A stretch of DNA of 6,091 nucleotides from an uncultured Ignavibacteria bacterium (GTDB lineage: Bacteria > Bacteroidota > Ignavibacteria > Ignavibacteriales > Melioribacteraceae). This document shows, piece after piece, positions 1 to 4,246 of this stretch. A program made the position numbers and the translations under genes. The notes under the pieces are model-generated. The model worked only from the letters and a program-made list of their open reading frames with translations. It was not told the origin of the DNA and searched no databases. The DNA lies in contig CALGLM010000358.1 in assembly GCA_937930275.1 (NCBI GenBank), positions 1 to 6,091 on the forward strand, written 5' to 3'. Each line of letters starts with the position of its first letter. The stretch's first letter is position 1.

Positions 1-236
1 CCCGGAATAAAGTTGAGGTTTTTTTTTGAAAAAGCCGTAACTTGTAAATGTGAATTTAGTTTAACAATTTTATCGCGAACGGTATTATCAAAGCCTTGCA
101 AAATTGCCATGGCAATAATAACTACTGCAACACCTAAAGCTATACCGGTAAATGAGATAACCGAAATTAGCGAAAGGAATTTTGAGCCGCGTTTAGAGCG
201 AACGTATCTGTTAGCAATAAAAATTGAAAAATTCAT
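1..236 (-). CDS. LolC/LolE-family ABC transporter permease, N-terminal part (partial)
   Basis: Reading leftward from the ATG at 236-234, the frame stays open to the window edge and gives 78 residues. The N-terminus reads MNFSIFIANRYVRSKRGSKF, followed by a hydrophobic segment at about residues 21-46 (LISVISFTGIALGV, then VVIIAMAIL), then QGFDNTVRDKIVKLNSHLQV. This is the layout of LolC/LolE and related FtsX-type permeases: a short cytoplasmic N-terminus with an RYxRSKR-like motif, a first transmembrane helix, then a 'GF...RDKI...HLQV' stretch leading into the periplasmic domain. Known members, with the ATPase LolD, release lipoproteins from the inner membrane for transfer to LolA. No Shine-Dalgarno is evident upstream (TTTTAACTTA before the ATG). 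The gene is divergent from the tRNA cluster. LolC cannot be told from LolE, or from other FtsX-like exporters, on this fragment, so no symbol is given. Confidence 0.85.
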   Translation of the reverse strand, partial: MNFSIFIANRYVRSKRGSKFLSLISVISFTGIALGVAVVIIAMAILQGFDNTVRDKIVKLNSHLQVTAFSKKNLNFIP

Positions 237-283
237 TAAGTTAAAATAATGAAATAATAAAAATAAAAAAAATAATAAAAAAG

Positions 284-315
284 TTTGACTTTTGCAAAAA
301 ATAATATTAATTTAG
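284..315 (+). promoter_or_regulatory. Candidate Bacteroidota-type promoter for the tRNA cluster
   Basis: TTTG at 284-287 is followed after 20 nt by TAATTTAG at 308-315. This is one mismatch from the Bacteroidota -7 consensus TAnnTTTG at an acceptable spacing from the -33 TTTG box. It lies about 20 nt before tRNA-Pro, in the AT-rich gap between the divergent permease and the tRNA genes. The background is so AT-rich that a chance match is possible. No equally good promoter for the leftward permease gene was found. Confidence 0.3.
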
Positions 316-335
316 TAATCCTTAATTTGTGAATT

Positions 336-413
336 CGGGGCATAGCGTAGCCCGGCTAGCGCGCCTGCTTTGGGAGCAGGAGGTCGCAGGTTCGAATCCT
401 GCTGCCCCGACCA
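336..413 (+). tRNA. tRNA-Pro(TGG)
   Basis: A full cloverleaf can be drawn. The acceptor stem is CGGGGCA (336-342) with TGCCCCG (403-409). The anticodon stem is CCTGC (364-368) with GCAGG (376-380), around loop TTTGGGA with anticodon TGG at 371-373. The T arm is GCAGG-TTCGAAT-CCTGC (386-402). The discriminator is A410, and CCA is encoded at 411-413. It is the first gene of a five-tRNA cluster on this strand. Confidence 0.97.
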
Positions 414-446
414 CTAAGTGTTCTTTTTTAGAGTGACTTGTTAAAT

Positions 447-520
447 GCGCCAATAGCTCAATTGGATAGAGCAACAGCCTTCTAAGCTGTAGGTTAGTGG
501 TTCGAGTCCACTTTGGCGTA
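447..520 (+). tRNA. tRNA-Arg(TCT)
   Basis: The acceptor stem is GCGCCAA (447-453) with TTGGCGT (513-519), closing with a G-T wobble at the first pair. The D stem is GCTC with GAGC. The anticodon stem is ACAGC (474-478) with GCTGT (486-490), around loop CTTCTAA with anticodon TCT at 481-483. The T arm is AGTGG-TTCGAGT-CCACT (496-512). The discriminator is A520. CCA is not encoded. Confidence 0.96.
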
Positions 521-527
521 CATACAC

Positions 528-605
528 GGTGAGTATAGCTCAGCTGGTTAGAGTATCTGGTTGTGGCCCAGAAGGTCATGGGTTCGAACCCCATTACTCA
601 CCCCA
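528..605 (+). tRNA. tRNA-His(GTG)
   Basis: The acceptor stem is GTGAGTA (529-535) with TACTCAC (595-601). An extra G at position -1 (528) faces discriminator C602, the identity pair specific to tRNA-His. The anticodon stem is TCTGG (556-560) with CCAGA (568-572), around loop TTGTGGC with anticodon GTG at 563-565. CCA is encoded at 603-605. It lies 7 nt after tRNA-Arg and 3 nt before tRNA-Glu, so the three are almost certainly processed from one transcript. Confidence 0.97.
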
Positions 606-608
606 CAA

Positions 609-680
609 GGCCCCATCGTCTAATGGTTAGGACATCGCCCTTTCACGGCGGTAACAGGGGTTCGAATCCCCTTGGGGTCA
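609..680 (+). tRNA. tRNA-Glu(TTC), copy 1
   Basis: The acceptor stem is GGCCCCA (609-615) with TGGGGTC (673-679). The anticodon stem is TCGCC (635-639) with GGCGG (647-651), around loop CTTTCAC with anticodon TTC at 642-644. The T arm sequence is AGGGG-TTCGAAT-CCCCT. The discriminator is A680 and no CCA is encoded. It is identical to copy 2 at 723-794. A run of T residues follows (689-697), which might cause partial termination after the stable T arm. Confidence 0.97.
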
Positions 681-722
681 CTCTTTTATTTTTTTTTGTT
701 TATCCTGTTATTTTGTTTATTA

Positions 723-794
723 GGCCCCATCGTCTAATGGTTAGGACATCGCCCTTTCACGGCGGTAACAGGGGTTCGAATCCCCTTGGGGTCA
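723..794 (+). tRNA. tRNA-Glu(TTC), copy 2
   Basis: This is base-for-base the same as the copy at 609-680, with the same cloverleaf and the anticodon TTC at 756-758. It is separated from the first copy by a 42-nt T-rich spacer. It is the last tRNA of the cluster, and the acyltransferase start codon follows 28 nt after the discriminator base, so that gene may be co-transcribed. Confidence 0.97.
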
Positions 795-802
795 CTCTTT
801 TG

Positions 803-852
803 TGAAATCTCATTAAGCCTATATGAAAACAAAATTACATAATGAGATTTTA
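803..852 (+). promoter_or_regulatory. Inverted repeat enclosing the acyltransferase start codon
   Basis: AAATCTCATTA (805-815) is perfectly complementary to TAATGAGATTT (840-850). A G-T wobble and one more A-T pair outside extend the arms to 13 pairs (803-815 with 840-852). The 24-nt loop (816-839) holds the ATG at 823-825. In the mRNA this would form a hairpin with the start codon in the loop and the 5' arm directly after the tRNA trailer. No strong T run follows, so it does not look like a terminator. It could affect translation initiation, protect the 5' end after tRNA processing, or be a DNA operator; the sequence does not say which. Confidence 0.6.
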
Positions 853-1632
853 GCTTCTAAACCGGAATATCATACTGATAATGAAGCAATAAATCACCCC
901 CCTTTATTTCCTTCTTTCCATTTTTATAGAAAATTATATCGAATTATTGTTAATAGTGCCGACTTAGGTAAAAATGGTCTGTATGATAACAAGCGCTGGA
1001 CCGAAAGCGCTATAGATATTATGCAAGCTTTGGAAAGTGCCGGTGTTAAAATGAATTTTTACGGAATGGATAATATTACGAGCAATCCAAATGCAACTAT
1101 ATTTTTAAGTAATCACATGAGTACTTTAGAAACTATGGTGCCGGTTGCAATTATTGAACCCGTAAAACCTGTTCTTTTTGTTATAAAAAAAGAACTTGCC
1201 GAGTATCCCGTATTTAAACATGTAATTTTAGCACGCGAACCGATTATTGTAGGAAGGCAAAACCCTAAAGAAGACTTAATGACCGTGTTAAATGAAGGAA
1301 CCAAAAGGCTTAAAGAAGGGAAATCGATTATTCTATTTCCGCAACGCACAAGAAGTCCCATTTTTGAAGTACATAATTTTAATACTTTGGGTGTTAAGCT
1401 TGCCAAACGAAGCAATGTAACGGTTACACCTATGGCTGTATTAACCGATGCTTGGTCAAACGGAAAAATAATTAAAGAAGTAGGAAAAATAGATATAAAA
1501 AAAGAAGTTCATATTGCTTTTGGTAAACCGATTGAAATAAAAGGGAACGGAGCAGAAGAAAACCAACAAGTGATTAATTTTATTAAACAAAAACTAACCG
1601 AATGGGGGCGTTCGGAATTAATTGTTGAATAA
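823..1632 (+). CDS. PlsC-like lysophospholipid acyltransferase family protein
   Basis: The product is 269 aa and belongs by motif to the PlsC/LPLAT superfamily, which transfers acyl chains to lysophosphatidate or similar acceptors at the cytoplasmic face of the membrane. Motif I appears as SNHMSTLETM at residues 96-105, so the usual H-x4-D dyad is H98-x4-E103. Motif III, usually FPEGTRS, reads FPQRTRS at 172-178. The later segment VTVTPMAVLTD (199-209) fits the V-P-[VIA] motif IV. No clear membrane-spanning helix or signal peptide is visible, so it is probably a peripheral protein. I recall a bacterial subfamily with NHMSTLET and FPQxTR signatures, which would make the changes subfamily features rather than decay, but the substrate is not known from sequence. 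The start is the first in-frame ATG; there is no Shine-Dalgarno, as is usual in Bacteroidota. Confidence 0.85.
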   Translation: MKTKLHNEILASKPEYHTDNEAINHPPLFPSFHFYRKLYRIIVNSADLGKNGLYDNKRWTESAIDIMQALESAGVKMNFYGMDNITSNPNATIFLSNHMSTLETMVPVAIIEPVKPVLFVIKKELAEYPVFKHVILAREPIIVGRQNPKEDLMTVLNEGTKRLKEGKSIILFPQRTRSPIFEVHNFNTLGVKLAKRSNVTVTPMAVLTDAWSNGKIIKEVGKIDIKKEVHIAFGKPIEIKGNGAEENQQVINFIKQKLTEWGRSELIVE

Positions 1633-1698
1633 ATATAAAAAAATATTTTGTTGTTATAAATAATTTTTGTATTTACCAAGTTGAAAAAATAAATGTTC

Positions 1699-1772
1699 GG
1701 CGCGTTCGTCTAGCGGTTTAGGACATCGCCCTCTCAAGGCGAAGATCACGGGTTCGAATCCCGTACGCGCTA
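1699..1772 (+). tRNA. tRNA-Glu(CTC)
   Basis: The acceptor stem is GGCGCGT (1699-1705) with ACGCGCT (1765-1771), including one G-T pair. The short GTC/GAC D stem is typical of tRNA-Glu. The anticodon stem is TCGCC (1726-1730) with GGCGA (1738-1742), around loop CTCTCAA with anticodon CTC at 1733-1735. The T arm is ACGGG-TTCGAAT-CCCGT (1748-1764). The discriminator is A1772 and CCA is not encoded. It is the third tRNA-Glu in the window. Its 3' end faces the integrase gene, which makes it the likely attachment site of the prophage. Confidence 0.96.
1731..1772 (+). other. Probable prophage attachment site (attL side) in the 3' half of tRNA-Glu(CTC)
   Basis: Tyrosine integrases commonly recombine within the anticodon-loop-to-3'-end part of a tRNA gene, leaving an intact tRNA next to the integrase. 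That is the layout here: tRNA 3' end, 136-bp spacer with repeats, integrase in the same direction, then phage tail genes. The second copy (attR) would lie beyond the right end of the window, so the exact core cannot be defined. The coordinates given are only the expected zone. Confidence 0.45.
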
Positions 1773-1794
1773 CAAAAATAGCAGATAAAGGAGA

Positions 1795-1890
1795 TACAAA
1801 TATTTACAAATAATTACATAAATAACGATAAAACAATAAGTTAATTTTTAAGTTGTTTTACATATTGTAGTATATTGTAGCATGTTGTAG
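1795..1890. repeat. Two opposed sets of 10-bp-period repeats upstream of the integrase
   Basis: The left set (1795-1824) reads TACAAATATT, TACAAATAAT, TACATAAATA. The right set (1861-1890) reads CATATTGTAG, TATATTGTAG, CATGTTGTAG. The left units carry TACAA (TACAT in the third) and the right units carry its complement TTGTA, both at one-helical-turn spacing, so the two sets mirror each other about position 1842. Between them TAAAACAA (1829-1836) and TTGTTTTA (1853-1860) form a further perfect inverted repeat centred near 1844. The region lies between the attachment tRNA and int, where integrase arm-type sites, excisionase sites or int operators are expected. Confidence 0.55.
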
Positions 1891-1899
1891 CCCCTGACT

Positions 1900-1939
1900 G
1901 TCCCCCAAATGTCTCTAAAAAAAATCGGGGGACGTCCCC
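1900..1939 (+). promoter_or_regulatory. Alternative GC-rich hairpins at the integrase start
   Basis: In otherwise AT-rich DNA three complementary runs occur: GTCCCCC (1900-1906), GGGGGAC (1927-1933) and GTCCCC (1934-1939). The middle run can pair with the first, placing the ATG at 1909 in a 20-nt loop, or with the third as the perfect palindrome GGGGACGTCCCC (1928-1939, ACGT loop). The two pairings exclude each other, so they could work as a switch on integrase translation. Alternatively the palindrome is a protein-binding site. This is inferred from base pairing only. Confidence 0.4.
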
Positions 1940-2970
1940 GAAAAAAAAGTTTAGGTTTTATGGTCGTTTTAAGAAGAAAAAAAGTATCGGAAAATAAGTA
2001 CCACTTATATTTAGATATTAACTATAAAGGGTACAGAAAAAAAGAGTATTTACGCCTGTATTTAACAGGTAGTAAATATGATAAAGATATTCTTAGACTT
2101 GCCGAAGAGCTTAGAGTAAAAACCGAGTACGATATTATGACCGGCGGATATGTGACTTCCAAGAATATGAATAACTCGTTTTATGATTTTTTTGATAAAT
2201 ATCTTAATACCTTCCAAAGACAAAGCGAAAAAAAGAACTTGGTAAAACATCTTAAAGCTTTTAAGAGTGATTTAACTTTTGCCGATATAAATGCTAAATT
2301 TTGGGCAGGATTTAAGGGTTATTTAACACAGCTTGATCACGCACCCTATACGATTTATAACGAATTTTGTACTTTAAAGTCTTTAGTGAACGCAGCTTTG
2401 AAACTTGAACTTATCCCTAAAAACGGATTATTGAATGTTAAAGAGAAAAAACCTGCAACACACAGAGAATATTTGGTATTGGATGAGCTTAAGCTGCTTG
2501 AAAAAACACCTTGCAGAAAACCTGAAGTAAAAAATGCTTTTATGTTTGCTTGTTACACCGGTTTAAGGTATGGAGACCTTAAAAGTTTGACTTACGCAAA
2601 CATTAACAATAACCAAATTGAATTAAGGCAGCAAAAAACGCAAGATTTTGTTTATATACCTATTAGTGAGCATGCCTTAAAATACATATCGTTTGAAGGC
2701 AAAAAACCGGATGATAAAGTGTTTGGTAGATTGGCAAAGGGGACAGTGCACGCTGTTTTAAGAGAATGGATTACTGCAGCCGGAATAACTAAGAAAATTA
2801 TCTTTCATAGTTCACGCCATACTTTTGCTACTTTAGGGCTTACTTATGGGATTCCGATTGAAGTGGTAAGTTCGTTATTGGGGCATACCGATATAAGGAC
2901 AACACAAATCTATGCTAAAATTATAAGCCAGAAAAAACAAGAGGCAGTTAAAAAACTGCCTGAATTTTAA
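1909..2970 (+). CDS. Tyrosine recombinase / phage integrase
   Basis: The product is 353 aa. It would catalyse site-specific integration and excision of the prophage. Order of parts: a basic N-terminal tail (residues 1-17); an arm-type DNA-binding domain at about 18-75 (VVLRRKKVSENKYHLYLDI, a form common in Bacteroidota integrases); a core-binding SAM-like domain at about 90-175; and a catalytic domain at about 185-345. All catalytic residues are present: R220 (TGLRYGD), K243 (QQKTQD), H300 and R303 (HSSRHTFA), H326 (LLGHTD) and nucleophile Y335 (TTQIYAKI). The protein is complete and looks intact. The first ATG at 1909 follows GC-rich repeats and has no Shine-Dalgarno. The ATG at 1960 (Met18), directly before the arm domain, is a real alternative start. 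The 3' end overlaps a terminator hairpin and one copy of the 22-bp direct repeat. It converges with the leftward genes downstream. Confidence 0.95.
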   Translation: MSLKKIGGRPRKKSLGFMVVLRRKKVSENKYHLYLDINYKGYRKKEYLRLYLTGSKYDKDILRLAEELRVKTEYDIMTGGYVTSKNMNNSFYDFFDKYLNTFQRQSEKKNLVKHLKAFKSDLTFADINAKFWAGFKGYLTQLDHAPYTIYNEFCTLKSLVNAALKLELIPKNGLLNVKEKKPATHREYLVLDELKLLEKTPCRKPEVKNAFMFACYTGLRYGDLKSLTYANINNNQIELRQQKTQDFVYIPISEHALKYISFEGKKPDDKVFGRLAKGTVHAVLREWITAAGITKKIIFHSSRHTFATLGLTYGIPIEVVSSLLGHTDIRTTQIYAKIISQKKQEAVKKLPEF

Positions 2971-2980
2971 AAATATTTTT
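2942..2980. terminator. Bidirectional rho-independent terminator at the end of the integrase gene
   Basis: AGGCAGTT (2942-2949) and AACTGCCT (2954-2961) form a perfect 8-bp stem with an AAAA loop. Rightward it is followed by GAATTTTAAAAATATTTTTT. Leftward, on the other strand, the stem is followed by CTTGTTTTTTC, a good U tract. It could therefore end the integrase transcript and also transcripts arriving from the leftward operon. The stem lies within the last integrase codons, and its right arm is part of the 22-bp repeat. Confidence 0.65.
2950..2971 (+). repeat. 22-bp direct repeat, copy 1 (integrase side)
   Basis: These 22 bp, from the hairpin loop through ACTGCCTGAATTTTAAA, recur exactly at 4247-4268. 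The copy includes the integrase stop codon TAA (2968-2970). Upstream it continues as natural integrase coding sequence. Downstream of 2971 all similarity to the other copy ends. This is what one expects at the left edge of an insertion. Confidence 0.9.
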
Positions 2981-2990
2981 TATACTGCAC

Positions 2991-3006
2991 GATATGAAAT
3001 CATATC
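2991..3006. other. Short hairpin after the protease-like gene
   Basis: GATATG (2991-2996), AAAT and CATATC (3001-3006) form a perfect 6-bp stem just past the stop codon of the leftward protease-like gene. The leftward side lacks an immediate T run (GTGCAGTATAAAAAA), so it would be a poor terminator alone. It may be a transcript-stabilising 3' hairpin. The real terminator is more likely the stem at 2942-2961. Confidence 0.3.
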
Positions 3007-3009
3007 TTA

Positions 3010-3927
3010 TTATTTGCTCGCCGGGAAATACCCTTTTCCATTATGATTTTCAATTATCTTAGCACAATTTGTTAAATCAAAAGTTATCATTGTTGCATGG
3101 AATATAGATAAAACTAATTCTTGTAGTTTTTGATCATCCTCTAATTTGCTTATTTTTAACCCCTTCTCAGCAGCTAAATTTGCAGAAATAGGTCTGCCGT
3201 GTGTTAAATGTTCGTTCGTATCTATCAACCATTTTGAGATTGATTCAGCTTTTGATGAGCCTTCGCTATCATTCTTAAACATGTTATCTTTAAGCCATGT
3301 GTTGACGTTTTTTCGCGATAATTTAATAGATTTATTACATATGTCAAGAATTCCAGCAGGTAAATTGGAAATTTTATTAATCCAAAGAGGTGCAGAGTTA
3401 ATATTCTGTATGATATTGTGTTGAGCTAAATCAAACTCAGTTATTATAGAATGAGCAGGTGCAGTAAAATAACCCGTAGGGGTAGGAAATGTTACTTGTG
3501 GATCTATAGGTCCAAGCGTTGAATGCTTCCCCATTATAATAACATCGCAAGCACAAGCAAGCATTGTCGCAGCAGACATAGCGTCTTGAGGAATAATAGC
3601 CCTTATATGACTATATTTCTGTCTAAGATAGTTTACTATTTGTTCGACAACTTCAACAGAACCTCCTGGGCTGTGAATAATTAAATCTAATTCATTTCCC
3701 TTTAGTCCATGTAAAGCAGACATAAATCCTTGTACATCAGATTTTTCTATTGAAAGGAAATAGGAATCAAGAGAATAACTTTTTAGAGTGCTATATGCAG
3801 ATGAATATATTATTACATCTCTTTTTGTGTATGTATGCAATTGTTTTAAATATCGTCGTCTGATAATATCCTGTTTGTTTCCATTACCATTTAAGATCTC
3901 TTTATGTATCTCATTTTTGGGTGGCAT
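3010..3927 (-). CDS. SDH/ClpP-fold serine protease-like protein (serine dehydrogenase proteinase family)
   Basis: The product is 305 aa. The central region matches the SDH proteinase family (Pfam SDH_sah type) in the ClpP/SppA clan. DLIIHSPGGSVEVVEQIVNYLR lies at 81-102 with the oxyanion-type GG at 88-89. IIPQDAMSAATMLACACDVIIMG lies at 111-133 with probable nucleophile S118. KHSTLGPIDPQ follows at 134-144. The three blocks are in the family order and spacing and look intact. The N-terminal 50 residues and the C-terminal part (about 200-305) match nothing I recognise. There is no signal peptide or membrane helix, so it is probably cytoplasmic and, like relatives, may assemble as an oligomer. 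The start overlaps the upstream 65-aa gene by 17 nt, suggesting coupled translation. It lies in the inserted module at the end of the leftward late operon. Phage-related roles (host takeover, defence, superinfection exclusion) are possible but unproven. Confidence 0.85.
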   Translation of the reverse strand: MPPKNEIHKEILNGNGNKQDIIRRRYLKQLHTYTKRDVIIYSSAYSTLKSYSLDSYFLSIEKSDVQGFMSALHGLKGNELDLIIHSPGGSVEVVEQIVNYLRQKYSHIRAIIPQDAMSAATMLACACDVIIMGKHSTLGPIDPQVTFPTPTGYFTAPAHSIITEFDLAQHNIIQNINSAPLWINKISNLPAGILDICNKSIKLSRKNVNTWLKDNMFKNDSEGSSKAESISKWLIDTNEHLTHGRPISANLAAEKGLKISKLEDDQKLQELVLSIFHATMITFDLTNCAKIIENHNGKGYFPASK

Positions 3928-4108
3928 ACTCAGTTCCAGTACAATTTGAATAAATCTGACGAGTTTTTCTATTATTCTGATTAAAATTATAGTTAGAAAA
4001 CTGAGCCAAAAAGTTTAACTGATCAAAGAAGTCTTTTCCAAATTTGTCCTCGCACTTTTTAATTAGCTCCTGTTTTTCATCCTCTAAGCTTTTTTTCTTG
4101 TTTTCCAT
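3911..4108 (-). CDS. Small charged hypothetical protein (65 aa)
   Basis: I do not recognise a family. The N-terminal third (MENKKKSLEDEKQELIKKCE) is very rich in Lys and Glu and likely helical or coiled-coil. A short aromatic-hydrophobic stretch (FFDQLNFLAQF, residues 27-37) follows, and then a polar Asn-rich tail. It has no signal peptide or membrane segment. It is likely real: a Shine-Dalgarno GAGGAA lies 4 nt before its ATG, a promoter candidate lies upstream, and its end overlaps the protease-like gene by 17 nt in another frame. This arrangement suggests a two-gene unit in which the small protein is a partner, adaptor, substrate or inhibitor of the protease-like protein. That role is inferred from position only. 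Confidence 0.65.
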   Translation of the reverse strand: MENKKKSLEDEKQELIKKCEDKFGKDFFDQLNFLAQFSNYNFNQNNRKTRQIYSNCTGTEYATQK

Positions 4109-4112
4109 ATCG

Positions 4113-4118
4113 TTCCTC
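4113..4118 (-). promoter_or_regulatory. Shine-Dalgarno of the 65-aa gene
   Basis: On the minus strand GAGGAA is followed by CGAT and the ATG at 4108. This is the clearest Shine-Dalgarno in the window. The acyltransferase and the permease have none, and this fits a different origin for the inserted module. Confidence 0.6.
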
Positions 4119-4154
4119 GTGTTCTTAAGAATCTAAATTTTATAATATAGAATT

Positions 4155-4183
4155 AAATTAACGTATAAATAAACAATTGTCAA
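4155..4183 (-). promoter_or_regulatory. Candidate sigma-70-like promoter of the cargo module
   Basis: On the minus strand a perfect TTGACA (-35, 4183-4178) is followed after 17 nt by TAATTT (-10, 4160-4155), a weak match to TATAAT. The expected start is about 40 nt before the 65-aa gene. Another weak -10 candidate, TATATT (4149-4144), lies nearer the gene. The promoter would let the module be expressed in the lysogen independently of the late tail operon. Confidence 0.4.
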
Positions 4184-4211
4184 GCACAAAATTTAACTTT
4201 TCACTTGACAA
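4177..4211. repeat. Inverted repeat overlapping the cargo promoter
   Basis: TTGTCAAG (4177-4184) and CTTGACAA (4204-4211) are perfect inverted copies separated by 19 bp. The left arm contains the -35 box of the leftward promoter. The right arm contains a TTGACA in the other direction. It could be an operator for a dimeric regulator, or simply two opposed -35-like boxes; no rightward gene uses the second one. Confidence 0.4.
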
Positions 4212-4246
4212 GTTTACAATAAAATTGATTAAATAGTTCCTATTAA

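Larger units (their letters stand above)
609..801 (+). repeat. Tandem duplication of the tRNA-Glu(TTC) gene
   Basis: Bases 609-687 and 723-801 are identical over 79 bp, at an offset of 114 bp. Identity starts at the first base of the tRNA and runs seven bases past its discriminator (CTCTTTT). The spacer 688-722 is not repeated, so the duplicated unit is the tRNA plus its short 3' trailer. The perfect identity points to a recent duplication or to gene conversion. Confidence 0.9.

Noticed and set aside
13..249. Rightward 78-aa frame at the left edge
   Set aside because: It is antisense to the LolC/LolE-like permease, whose frame gives a recognisable protein, and its own product matches nothing.
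322..594. Leftward reading frame across the tRNA cluster (90 aa, beginning MGFEPMTFW)
   Set aside because: It is made of the complements of tRNA-Pro, -Arg and -His genes. Such 'GFEP' peptides are a well-known artefact of translating tRNA T arms.
563..805. Rightward frame with a repeated peptide (RPHRLMVRTSPFHGG twice)
   Set aside because: The peptide repeat is only the translation of the duplicated tRNA-Glu gene, so it is not a protein-coding repeat.
1113..1415. Leftward 100-aa frame
   Set aside because: It lies wholly antisense inside the acyltransferase gene, with no ribosome-binding site or family resemblance.
1633..1669. AT-only dyad after the acyltransferase (AAATAT...ATATTT) as terminator, and TAATTTTTG as promoter of tRNA-Glu(CTC)
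   Set aside because: The stem has no G-C pairs. The promoter box lacks a TTTG at the right spacing. Both are within the noise of AT-rich sequence.
1795..1890. The short repeats as a CRISPR array
   Set aside because: The units are 10 bp, contiguous and degenerate, with no spacers and no cas genes nearby.
3146..3424. Rightward 92-aa frame inside the cargo module
   Set aside because: It is a shadow of the protease-like gene, which carries clear family motifs on the other strand.
2972..4246. Cargo module as an insertion sequence
   Set aside because: There is no transposase, no clear terminal inverted repeats, and a 22-bp duplication is longer than typical IS target duplications.
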